Below, in pieces: positions 45,501-52,431 of a stretch of 64,000 nucleotides of DNA (positions are counted from its first letter, which is position 1; each line of letters opens with the position of its first letter). Origin of the DNA: Aplidium turbinatum (taxonomy: Eukaryota > Chordata > Ascidiacea > Aplousobranchia > Polyclinidae); NCBI GenBank assembly GCA_918807975.1, contig OU964931.1:13030251-13094250 (forward strand). Direction: 5' to 3'. A program made the translations under genes and the position numbers. The notes under the pieces are model-generated. The model ran no database searches, was not told the DNA's origin, and worked only from the letters and a program-made list of their open reading frames with translations.

Positions 45501-48379
45501 TGAAGACAGGAGTTCAATTTACGATAGCAGTCAGACCTCATCAGAGAGGCAACAATAAAGTTAGATGACGATTCGCATCTTCCAAAAAAAAACATATTGC
45601 TTTACTAATGCATCAAATATAAAAATGTTGAACAAGACTTGATGTTCACGAACACTATATTGTTTGGGCAAATTGTGAATAATTCTAAAAGTGTTACTTA
45701 AGACAACACGCAAGCAATCAGAGGTGGGCACCCGCTACTTTTAAAGTAGCGCGCTACCCGCTACCGCTACCAATTTACAAAAGTAGCGCGCTACCCGCTA
45801 CCGCTACTCGGACCAAAGTAGCGTGCGCTACCGCTACTTCTTCCGCTACTGTTGTCTAATGACACTAGGAAACACTCTTCAAGTCCCGAGTGACGCAAAA
45901 ATGACCTGTCATTTTAGAAGACACACGTCGTTATAGAAGACAAATTCCTCACAGGTCACAAGCTCACTGATCTCGGTCAACTTCTTCGAGCAAATTGTAA
46001 TGGCAAGATCGCAGCTCCACACCAGAAAACGAGATTCCCAAAAGACCGAAACTTTGCAACCAAACCGATTAAATAGGCTATAGGCTAGGCTATATAATAT
46101 CAGAGCCACCATATAGTGGCTCTAAGGGGCGGCTCGCTAGTGTGTGCTGCGGTGCTGCAGCACTCCCACAAAAGTTTTCATGAAAAGTTTCTCAAATATC
46201 TTAGCGTTTCTTCTGCCCAAAATGTAGTTAATGTTTTTTGTTCACAGAATTGCTGACTGTGTAAATTATATTTGGCAACTCTGTGTGCTGTGAAATATTT
46301 TGCGCAAGGTTACAATAAAACAAACACTCGATCGTGACGTCAACGGGCCACGTGTTTTCTTGAGTTGTCTGTACAAACGAATAGCAAACGCTTGTGCTGT
46401 GTTACAAGCAGCACATGAAGGGTTGCCAGGTTGACAATTTTTATGTTGTTTGGTATGAAAAATCCTGTTTGGCTTTTTTTCAAAATTTGGCAGTTTTTTG
46501 GCCAAAAAATTTTGATTGGCATTTTTTAATTTGGCTTTTTAAACGTTGTTCACATGACTAACCACTTGTTTGGTTTTAAGCTTTGCAGCTGTTGTTTATG
46601 ACTGACCATTCAGGCCTGCCGCCTGTTAGGCTACTGTAATGAATATTAATATTTTACTTACAGTAATACTAACATTGTTTTACCAAGTGAGTTACATTAC
46701 CCTGCGGTGCTCAGAAGCTGTGACAGCACAATAGCTAGAACGTGCTTTCACATTTGTTTGTTGATCGTCCCCTTCAAAATATTACACATTTGCGAAACTC
46801 TTAAAAAAGCCAGTTTATCTTAAACTTTTATCACAATTTAGAGCTGAAAATACGCTTAGAATGTACCTAATCAAATATGATTTTTCAAAATTTCTGGGGG
46901 AGGCCCCCCTCTGTTTAATTCGCCTTCGGCGAACACGCAGCACTCCCATTTCTAGAACTCACCAGCTGCCACTGGTGGCTCTGATAACACTGGTCAACAC
47001 AACTTTTCTTGCATGGAGTTTTTCAATGGATTTAGGGAACGTTCAAATATTACGTAACGCTTTTTTTCCGAATTTTTGACCCCCCCCTCTTCCCCATGTA
47101 ACGCCAACGTAACGCTTTTTTCAATCCCCCCCCTCCCCCATGTAACGCTTTTTTACTACAAATTCAGCACAAAAACTACCATTCCGTACTCAAAAGCGTT
47201 ACGTAATGTTTTGCTTGACCACGCCAGCATTGCCAAAAAAACGAATATTTTTTTCACTTTAAATTAAAAAGTAGCGGGTAGCGGGAGTGCAACTGAAAAA
47301 AAGTAGCGCCTCTCCCACTACCGCTACTTTGGAAAAAGAATAGCGCCGCTACTGCAGCCGCTATTCCAACTAAAAAGTAGCGCCGCTACCGCTACTTTTA
47401 CCAGAAAAGTAGCGCCGCTAGTAGCAGCGCTACAGAAGTAGCGCGCTACTGCCCACCTCTGCAAGCAATTAATGGCACGTTGATAGGCTAACTTTCCCAC
47501 AGATGACATGCATAGATTGAGGTACAATATGAATGGAAGAGAACATTTTTAACTTCACGGGAGCACTTTTAAATTTTGATTTTAACTTGTTGGCAGAACA
47601 GTATATTGATCACACTTGTCGATTTATGTCCTTGTCATCACACATTGCCGTATCAAGAAATACACCCAGATATTTGACGCTATCTACATATTTGATTTGA
47701 TATCTATTTAGCCATACAATTGGATTTAAATTCAACTTTAGATGATTGGTTAGAAAATACATAGCAAACGAGTTTTTACAGTTAAAAATGAGGTCAATAC
47801 AAAGTGTATAATCTTTGCACACACGCAAGATATTCTGCAGACCATGAATACTTGGAGAAATACAACAAATATCATCTGCAAACATGAGATGATTGACAAG
47901 TGTATTTCATAAATAACAGTTCTGTTTAAATTGAGTAATTCCTTTTAAGCTCATACATATTTAAAAAAAAACTAGGCTGCTGTTAAAAAAATGCAATTTT
48001 AAGTGTTCTTGCTAGCGATCTGCTATAACTGCAAAATACTCATTTTATTTGCAATATTATTGTATAAATACATTTCTGTTACTCAGACTTTTCTATTATC
48101 TGGACCGGTTCTTGCACCATTTAGTCTTGAAAAACATGGGTTGAGTGAAATTGTGTTGTGTTATATGAATTGTGATGCAAACAATAATAAAAAAGCTGAC
48201 AAAAGGTCATAAAAAGAGTACAAAAACTTATATATATATAATCTATATAAAAATATATTTAAAACACTTTAAAACAAAGTTGAAACATTAATACAGATAA
48301 AAATTACAAAAATATTTTAAAATTACCTTTCTCCCTGGTATAGTGCTAGTCCAGGACCAATGTGTTTATTCAACGACAT
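30417..48379 (-). CDS. wbp2: WBP2, WW-domain-binding protein 2 (GRAM domain, PPxY tail), six coding exons
   Basis: Six minus-strand exons join in phase to 231 residues: 48327-48379, 44950-45058, 42631-42769, 32624-32716, 31736-31936 and 30417-30517. Residues 1-131 are a GRAM-type domain: MSLNKHIGPGLALYQGE; GTKHGRVYLTNFR; LIFVSDNKSDMLHELSMPF; FEIKQPVFGANYLQGKLVAE; GGWEGSGTFVMTFKNGGAID. They follow human WBP2 nearly block for block. The tail has five PPxY motifs (about 171, 182, 188, 211, 220), the ligands of WW domains as in YAP and NEDD4-type proteins, so it is a WW-binding coactivator/adaptor. Human WBP2 is 261 residues. All introns are GT-AG. The weakest site is the donor of the fifth exon (acag followed by gtgccg). 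Introns of 3.3, 2.2, 9.9, 0.7 and 1.2 kb are packed with transposons, but the coding exons are intact. Confidence 0.93.
30518..31359. other. WBP2 intron 5, 3' part, no feature recognised
   Basis: AT-rich with several A/T homopolymers (near 30540 and 30970-31000). Frames at 30698-30904 and 30705-30944 have no recognisable domain. Confidence 0.4.
31360..31498. mobile_element. Short TIR element, cggaatggcc/gcagaccc family, copy b
   Basis: 139 bp. Ends cggaatggcccgtttcggtg and the mirror-type aatagtagcagaccc; identical 9-bp flanks gtcatgtta at 31351-31359 and 31499-31507. The interior matches copy a (tatcgggtaccgtagcctaa, gttagg). Lies in WBP2 intron 5. Confidence 0.92.
31736..31936 (-). CDS. 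wbp2: WBP2 coding exon 5 (proline-rich)
   Basis: Acceptor cgtctcag; encodes QMMYQQAATVIVYPSCGVEG and then a Pro/Tyr/Ala-rich stretch with PPMY, PPAY and PPMY. The donor I chose (acag then gtgccg, at 31736) is weak but is the one that keeps phase with exon 6. If unspliced, the frame runs 14 codons further to a stop at 31683, giving an alternative C-terminus. Confidence 0.85.
31937..32623. other. WBP2 intron 4, no feature recognised
   Basis: 687-bp AT-rich intron. The open frame 32270-32623 on the minus strand just continues exon 4 past its consensus donor and is not supported as coding. Confidence 0.5.
32624..32716 (-). CDS. wbp2: WBP2 coding exon 4 (end of GRAM domain)
   Basis: Acceptor acattgtag, donor aaaac then gtgagt. 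Encodes GWEGSGTFVMTFKNGGAIDI and GQKLVHYATK. Matches the GGWEGSxxxxxTFxxGGAIxxGQ segment of WBP2. Confidence 0.93.
33052..35324. mobile_element. Non-autonomous hAT element, tagagatgtaaa termini, 8-bp target duplication
   Basis: Left end tagagatgtaaatgc, right end mirror tttacatctcta; exact duplication gttcagac at 33044-33051 and 35325-35332. Subterminal zones are A- or T-runs broken by cg (acg...aaaaaacg). No transposase is visible; the minus frame 34780-35091 has no domain I recognise. A separate palindromic MITE (34078-34600) is nested inside. In WBP2 intron 3. Confidence 0.92.
34078..34600. mobile_element. Palindromic MITE, acctcttgtcgttacgcacc arms
   Basis: About 110-bp arms: gacctcttgtcgttacgcac then caataaaaccatg on the left (34119-34153), mirrored at 34523-34561. 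The similarity extends outward through tttttgag and aaaaagaaatt on both sides and inward through gaaagattgacgaaaag/cttgtcatcaatctttc. No duplication identified, so ends are approximate. Confidence 0.75.
35451..36245 (+). mobile_element. hAT deletion derivative (tttctcaacctgggggtcg type)
   Basis: Left end cagcgtttctcaacctgggg followed by gtcgcgacccc; right end ggggtcgtgaaccacaaaag then gttgagaaac. These are the classic termini of ZBED/Charlie-like hATs. Only the C-terminal transposase part is kept (35762-36097). Confidence 0.85.
35762..36097 (+). CDS. hAT transposase C-terminal fragment (dimerisation domain)
   Basis: 111 residues open from ATG; the true N-terminus is lost. FATTYFCESGFSALVHIKTK then ARNRT and LALSSTQP are the hAT dimerisation domain of ZBED-like transposases, holding the catalytic Glu region (CESGFS). 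A piece in frame upstream (about 35680-35760, VERYFSELKERDAAF-like) also looks coding. The BED finger and the Asp residues of the active site are gone. Confidence 0.85.
   Translation: MDVGIIPYELQDYFYDLENDSSARDVFQEMPLSQFWCAMRKSYPQLFELAFRILFSFATTYFCESGFSALVHIKTKARNRTKVEDDMRLALSSTQPLISKLAKQLQSQPLH
36540..36900 (+). pseudogene. LINE reverse transcriptase fragment
   Basis: Reads AEIIEALDEWGLDLTTEILN, HIYDTGNIPSSIFITLLKK, then HLTKILLQIMMMRLRP and TAQFGFVPDKGTTKEIFTLK: the fingers/palm start of a non-LTR reverse transcriptase. It breaks off near 36900. The first 60 or so bases of this coding piece are repeated at 36330-36395, so the region was partly duplicated. Confidence 0.85.
36990..37076. repeat. 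Short hairpin MITE, cagacagcaaaatccgtcat family, copy 1
   Basis: A near-perfect palindrome of about 86 bp: cagacagcaaaatccgtcat then ttcgacattg, mirrored by caatgtaaaaatgacgaatt ttgttgtctg, with a central tcaacgtctgcagacgttga palindrome. A shorter copy is at 49605-49663. Confidence 0.85.
37362..37880. other. WBP2 intron 3 spacer, no feature recognised
   Basis: AT-rich; nothing recognisable between the MULE-like copy c and the SINE remnant. Confidence 0.4.
37881..38008 (+). repeat. 3' part of a SINE, same family as 50331-50645
   Basis: Shares with the full copy the order cagtagttcaaagcctaac, atgcgaaactgtcag, gattaagc, a gcagagaaactttctcag segment and a final aatcaaat tail. The tRNA head is missing. 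It abuts the terminal repeat of the 38012-41695 element. Confidence 0.7.
38706..40544 (+). pseudogene. Transposon-borne PIN-like nuclease and CXC-domain protein, broken
   Basis: Coding sequence in order: an N-terminal region (PELDEKQRALWTMSRSITSM); a hinge with LDGGSLLHRIPWQRGQSYGE near 39370; the block FDGYEEGPTIKDNMHQRRGR near 39486; NASGDADVEIVKAAVE and GEDTDLLVL, Asp-rich motifs that look like a PIN/5'-nuclease fold; FIHAMTGCDTTSRIF near 39930; and a C-terminal cysteine cluster near 40390-40500 (HCNCSTACKTLRCSCRGYGL then CTAACGPC), which matches tesmin/TSO1-like CXC domains. This block order is typical of a multicopy protein family of aquatic animals carried on mobile DNA. The frame is interrupted in several places. 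Biochemical role unknown; nuclease activity is inference from the Asp motifs. Confidence 0.8.
41305..41560 (-). pseudogene. LINE 3' end fragment (ORF2 C-terminus)
   Basis: On the minus strand LDGKRKRGRPRRTWKQQVKD then GLKEEDARDRVKWRKGI is the C-terminal signature of many LINE ORF2 proteins. It ends at a stop near 41319, followed by an (atg/gat)n run at about 41298-41312 that looks like the 3' tail. A 5'-truncated insertion inside the 38012-41695 element. Confidence 0.85.
41834..42581. mobile_element. TIR element, cggaatggcc/gcagaccc family, copy d
   Basis: 748 bp with exact 9-bp flanks gacccaggc (41825-41833, 42582-42590). The outer ends cggaatggccgtttcggcg and ccgaatagtagcagaccc are followed by a longer inverted arm (ggcgacagcctttttcg, ccaacgacgccttctg and their mirrors). 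The interior shares ttatttagagaattttgtat and attccacaatatcgtttctt with copy c. Ends about 50 bp from WBP2 exon 3. Confidence 0.92.
42631..42769 (-). CDS. wbp2: WBP2 coding exon 3 (GRAM core)
   Basis: Acceptor ttgttatttcag, donor aatg then gtgaga. Encodes LIFVSDNKSDMLHELSMPFP, QIKDFEIKQPVFGANYLQGK and LVAERN. The block KQPVFGANY is identical to human WBP2. The MULE-like element 41834-42581 begins only about 40 bp into the following intron. Confidence 0.95.
42932..43991. mobile_element. Non-autonomous hAT, catacgcgccgactt termini, 8-bp target duplication
   Basis: 1060 bp. The right end read inverted is cataggcgccaactt. Exact duplication cacagaga at 42924-42931 and 43992-43999. A G-run then ggcggcgccccccg follows the left end. 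No coding frame. It shares termini with the larger element 54156-56762. In WBP2 intron 2. Confidence 0.9.
44000..44565. other. WBP2 intron 2 spacer, no feature recognised
   Basis: AT-rich intron sequence without recognisable repeats or domains. Confidence 0.4.
44566..44645. repeat. Fragment of the 24518-26990 hAT family
   Basis: gagacagtcaaccgcttcaa then gaggacactttgctggg and ttattagtcaa match, in inverted orientation, the segment 26630-26710 upstream of the hAT transposase. About 80 bp, moderately diverged. It shows an older member of the family had been present. Confidence 0.75.
44950..45058 (-). CDS. wbp2: WBP2 coding exon 2
   Basis: Acceptor ggatatttcag, donor cgg then gtaagt (consensus). 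Encodes VLLSNAGINIAFKKFSHSSE and HLKGTKHGRVYLTNFR; the KGTKxGxVYLT block is a family signature. Confidence 0.94.
46101..46983. mobile_element. Nested TIR element, cagagccacca/tggtggctctg termini
   Basis: Left end cagagccaccatatagtggc, itself palindromic; right end gccactggtggctctg. Each end also carries a direct copy of gcagcactccca (46158, 46937). No transposase and no clear target duplication. Confidence 0.65.
47035..47222. mobile_element. MITE, gggaacgttcaaatattacg family, copy 2 (one end degraded)
   Basis: Starts gggaacgttcaaatattacg at 47035 and carries the same cccccctcccccatgtaacg interior as 29978-30250, in the opposite orientation. The far terminal repeat has been lost after aaagcgttacgtaatgt. 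Confidence 0.85.
47600..47890 (-). pseudogene. LINE reverse transcriptase fragment (FADD box)
   Basis: On the minus strand HLMFADDICCISPSIHGLQN, FNCKNSFAMYF and VDSVKYLGVFLDTAMCDDKD, the catalytic F/YADD box and the following palm/thumb segment of a non-LTR reverse transcriptase. About 90 codons open. In WBP2 intron 1, in the same orientation as the gene. Confidence 0.88.
48327..48379 (-). CDS. wbp2: WBP2 coding exon 1 (start)
   Basis: ATG at 48377-48379; encodes MSLNKHIGPGLALYQGE plus two bases, donor gaaag then gtaatt. It resembles the MALNKN...NNTE opening of human WBP2 and is in phase with exon 2. Confidence 0.88.
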
Positions 48380-48420
48380 TTCAACAAATTCTTTGCTATA
48401 TCATATCAATTAAAATTGTT

Positions 48421-48445
48421 GCTGTGGAATGTGAGAAAAATATGA
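48421..48445 (-). promoter_or_regulatory. Candidate 3' splice site 42 nt before the WBP2 ATG
   Basis: On the minus strand tttttctcacattccacag ends in AG at 48422-48424. The leader between it and the ATG has no other AG-terminated pyrimidine tract. It may be the end of a 5'UTR intron or a spliced-leader acceptor. Confidence 0.45.
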
Positions 48446-48577
48446 AATAAAATCAAAATAACCACTTGTATTCTGTCAATTTAGGTTAATGTGTGTACAG
48501 CGAAAATATGATTACAGTTTAGCTTACACAGCACATGTATTATAGTGTTTACATTAGAATTGTCAATAACAACAAAC

Positions 48578-48757
48578 GGAGCTGGTATACAAGTCCCTCC
48601 CCCTTGGTAACTCATGACAAAGAGGAATTGACCAGAACATGTGGATTGAAGTATGTGAACAGTAAAGCAAAGGTAAAGTAGTTTCACCCTATATGTTTGG
48701 TCGAGTCCTGTCTTTGTTATGAGTTACCAGGGGGGGGACCTTGTATATACCAGCTCC
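48578..48757. mobile_element. 180-bp MITE with 8-bp target duplication upstream of WBP2
   Basis: Ends ggagctggtatacaagtccc and the mirror ttgtatataccagctcc; exact duplication caacaaac at 48570-48577 and 48758-48765. Arms of about 48 bp include ggtaactcat. It begins about 200 bp upstream of the WBP2 ATG, so it may lie in the promoter or in a 5'UTR intron. Confidence 0.93.
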
Positions 48758-48765
48758 CAACAAAC

Positions 48766-49302
48766 TAATAGTAGAAACAAAATAGGAAGTGGCTATTTTT
48801 CCACACTTAATGCCATGGCCACAATCAGGTGTTGCCAGAGTTAGGATTAAAGTTAGGAAGGGTTAAGGTAAGGGTTAGAGTTAGGAATAAGATTAGGGTT
48901 TTAATCTTTGCCCAGGACGAAAAAAATTTCCAAAATACAAGTTTTTGTTTTCAACAGCTTTAAACTTTCTCAAATTAGGGCGACATTCCTTATCTGGCAA
49001 CACTATTAAGGCTGTTATTACACTATATAGTGTAAATATAGCTACAGCCAACAAAATACTTCAAATCAAATTTTGGCAAGTGGGTGGTAGACTAAGTACA
49101 TAGTCTAGGTCTACCGGTACCATATTTTCATCGCCTAACAAGAGGACACGTTTCACCAGCAAAGAATTTTACGCTTGAAGAATCTTTTACATGTTTTTAG
49201 ATCATTACAGTATAGGCCTACGCAGGAAAAGTTACCAAAAAAAAAACAAGAAAACAGATTGACTGAACGTTTAACTTATTTTTTCTCATTTCTATACTTC
49301 CT
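48766..49302. other. Region with degenerate gttaggg repeats
   Basis: 48838-48898 holds imperfect gttagg/aggg repeats. They lie between tgttgccaga (48832) and its mirror tctggcaaca (48992), possibly a small TIR element of about 170 bp. Confidence 0.4.
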
Positions 49303-50125
49303 TAGCCGTACCTGTTACTGGCGTAGACCCTATGGTCTCGCCCTCTGCTAATTCAGCAATTTCACATAGAAGCAGTGACGCTAGAAACCTGAGATTTCTT
49401 GACTTTTACTGTTTTTTCTTGCCCCAACTTTTAATTCCGATTATGTTGGTATCGGATAATTGTGAAGTTTACAATAAACCTTTTGTCACAGCCAGTTATG
49501 AAATGCAAGAAATTTGCTGATATTCAATAGCTTGATTGACAGTTTACTATTAGCGTGCGGTTTCATTTTGTGTTTGTCGGCGGCGCTAAAATTCCATTCT
49601 GTACCCAGGCAGCAAAATCCGTCATTTTTACATTGATTCAATGTCGATTTTGCTGTCTGGGTGGGGAGTCGCGATCTGACGCGATATGAGTCATTCTTTG
49701 CTGGCAGACAACAATTAGGAAGGTAATTTGTTATTTGCGCAAATTGCTTTGTAATGCAAAAAGTGCATGGAATACTGTTTGCACAGAAACGGAAAAAACA
49801 AATTGATGAAATTCTGTGTTCAACGCAAGAAGACTTTCAAAATAAAATGTGAACTGAGAAATTTGACCAAGAAATGGCGAAATAGGTCAAAAGCCGAGTC
49901 TATCACCTTTTCTACCTTAAATACACAATCACAAATATATTAAAATTGTGAAATAAATTGATTGAAGTGATAGATAAGGCATTTGACCAACAGCATACTT
50001 TTTCCCGTTGTTATTTGATATAAGCTGACGGAGTAATTAGCAATAAGAGAGACGTAGACCTGATGGTCTCGACCAGTAACTCGGCCGCCAAAAGGAAGCA
50101 GTAACAGATACGGTTAAGATAACAA
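49303..50125. mobile_element. Possible TIR element, cgtacctgttactgg type
   Basis: ttagccgtacctgttactgg (49302) followed by gtagaccctatggtctcg is mirrored at 50050-50122 (gtagacctgatggtctcg, cagtaacagatacggttaag). A short hairpin element (49605-49663) lies inside. No duplication or coding content. Confidence 0.45.
49605..49663. repeat. Short hairpin MITE, cagacagcaaaatccgtcat family, copy 2
   Basis: ccaggcagcaaaatccgtca then tttttacattgattcaatgt and cgattttgctgtctgg: the same arms as 36990-37076 with the centre shortened. Confidence 0.8.
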
Positions 50126-50330
50126 ATAATTTTATATTTTTAAAAGTCAGCAAAAAGTGAAAAAAGACCTAATTTTTAGACTGTTTCAGTCAGACAGCAA
50201 TGATCACAAAAATCTGCAAAATCTGACAAATCAGCCACGGCCACCAGGTCAAGCCTTAACTTTTTTCAACAAGGAATGGTCAGCCTTAATGAAGTTGTTA
50301 AATTATTTGCAAGAAATATGAAAACAGTAG

Positions 50331-50645
50331 GCTGCACTGATAGCTCAGTTGATTAGCGCGTGACTTTTGGAACAAAGAAGCTTCAAGATCAAGCGGCGCT
50401 AGGTTCGACTCTCGGGGTGTATGCTTGAGCAATGCACGTTGGACTGCTCTCCATTCAGCGGCATCTAATAGATGGAATAGTTCCCCGGCAACAAAACTTC
50501 AACAATCGGAAACTGCACTCTGCCAATCTCGGTGATCGGGCCTACGCCAGTGATTCAAAGCTTACTACAAGCATGCGAAACTGCCAGGATTAAGCTCTGC
50601 AAGAAGCTTTCCCAGTCCGAGGATAAAGATTCAATCAAATCAAAA
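50331..50645 (+). repeat. tRNA-derived SINE with head, body and AATCAA tail
   Basis: The head has an A box, tagctcagttgattagcgcg (50341), and a B box, ggttcgactct (50402), spaced as in a tRNA with a long variable arm. The body follows (catctaatagatgg, cagtgattcaaagcttac, gcgaaactgccagg) and it ends in aattcaatcaaat-type repeats. Pol III boxes imply it was self-transcribed and copied by a LINE. A head-less relative is at 37881-38008. Confidence 0.85.
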
Positions 50646-51162
50646 TCACTGTGTGGAGGCCTTGAACCACTGACACAGACCTGGTCACTGAGGTTGACAG
50701 AGTGAGAAATGGAGGGGTTTGTGAATTCGTTCACTCATGAGTTGCTCCTGAACAAACAGCGTTGGAGTGGAGCACTTTTAGACATTCGTTTCGATTTGTT
50801 TCAAGTAACAAACGAGCTAAACTCGGTTGGTATTCAACAACGTCTACAAGCGTTGTATCAATATAAAACGTATGTACTGTAGCCTATTGTAGGTAAAAGA
50901 ATAATTTTTTTTGTAAAAGAGTGAGCATGGCCTTTAAAACGTCGTTTAATATCTTACAATGAACCGCAGGCAATGAATGTTCAACAACAGTTCCATAAAA
51001 TGCGCCAATTTCTTGTAAAATTTATAAATCAACATGTTAGGCTACATTGGTATAACTTATAAAATGTTTAGAAATCAAATAGCCTACAAGCCGTTGCTGA
51101 AACGTCATCAAGCAACATAGCCTAATCCCGTTAAAAATATCGTTGAGGTAAAAACCAAAATA
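50646..51162. other. Non-coding stretch, nothing recognised
   Basis: AT-rich sequence between the SINE and the palindrome. Confidence 0.4.
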
Positions 51163-52431
51163 GAGGCATTCCATTATAATTCAACAAATCCAAATAACCA
51201 CTAAGTCTTCAATTTTGATAACTAAAGCATATGTCATAGTATGCGAAAAATGCATCTCTGCAAAAAAAAATTTTGAAAATTGGACAAGCGGTTTTCGAGA
51301 TATCGCGTTCTGAAGTTTTGTGGCTGTCACTAGGTGGCGCTGTTGATGTTCCCAATGTTTTTTGATTTTAGGGTTATATTTGAGGTAGAAAGTCGTTTGA
51401 AGTGTCTATTCCACCATTTTTCATGAGGCAGAATTCAAAAATGATGTCAATTTTAGTCTACAAGAATTAGCTAAGGAGTTATGTGGCATTTAAAAAAAAT
51501 TGGGGGACCAAATGCCAACCCCCAAATTGTCATGTGGGTAACAAGACATCCCAAAATTTTTTTTTGTTCTTTAAAGTTTCTTGCGTATACTTCATGATAA
51601 TATACTGTTTATTTATGAGACTTTTATCCTTTTTGCACAATGCAACCTTTTATCAAAGACTTGCATGAGAAGTTATATGATCTATTAATGCAATATTTGA
51701 ATAATGCATGCTTATTATGTCACAATTTAACAAATTACAGATTTTCCCAAAAACCTTTTTTCATAGTGAAAATTGCTCAGGAAAACCAGCCCTTGTTTCA
51801 AAATTGCAGTCAAATTTTGTTTTCCTGGGCAATTTTCACAATAAAAAAAAGTTTTTTAGGGAAATCTGTAATTTGTTATTGTGACGTCATAAGCAAGCAT
51901 CATTCAAATATTGCATTAATAGATCTTTGATATAAGGTTGCATTGTGCAAAAAGGACAAAAGTCTCATAAAAAAATATTATACTATCATGAAGTATATAT
52001 GCAAGAAACTTTCAAGAACAAAACCTTTTTTCGGGATATCTCGTTACCCACATGACAATTTGAGGGTTGGCATTTGGTCCCCAAATTTTTTTAAATGCCC
52101 CATAACTCCTTAGCTAATGCTTTTAGACTAAAATTGAGACCATTTTTGAATTCTGCATTATGAAAAATGGTGGAATAGACACTTCAACCAACTTTCTACC
52201 CCAAATATAACCCTAAAATCAAAAAACATTGGGAACATCAACAGTGCCATCTAGTGACAGCAACAAAATTTCAAAACGCGATATCTCAAAAACCACTTGT
52301 CCAATTTTCAAAATTTTTTTTTTGCCCAAGTTCAAATTTTGAACACAACAAAATATATCAAAACCAACACCTTTTGAAACCTAGTGGTTACATTTCTTTC
52401 TAAAATTTGTTGAATTATAATGGAATGCCTC
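51163..52431. repeat. Giant palindrome: two arms of about 620 bp around a short centre
   Basis: gaggcattccattataattc at 51163 is mirrored by gaattataatggaatgcctc ending at 52431, and the match continues almost without a gap to the centre near 51800 (ttgctcaggaaaac against gttttcctgggcaa, about 30 bp apart). Arms differ by scattered substitutions and small indels, roughly 10% by eye. No coding frame or target duplication is evident. RNA from either strand would fold into a long hairpin. Confidence 0.92.

Larger units (their letters stand above)
45719..47461. mobile_element. Non-autonomous hAT, cagaggtgggca termini, 8-bp target duplication
   Basis: 1743 bp with mirror ends cagaggtgggca/tgcccacctctg. 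Exact duplication caagcaat at 45711-45718 and 47462-47469. Both ends are rich in gtagcgcgctac and ctaccgctac motifs for 130-190 bp, the same signature as the shell at 22551-27642. Nested inside are elements at 46101-46983 and 47035-47222. In WBP2 intron 1. Confidence 0.93.

Noticed and set aside
48838-48898. Interstitial telomere repeat
   Set aside because: The gttagg units are irregular and mixed with other sequence, as are those in 57540-57910; more likely ordinary element sequence.
50331-50425. Functional tRNA gene
   Set aside because: A and B boxes are present but the acceptor and anticodon stems do not pair, and it continues into a SINE body and tail.
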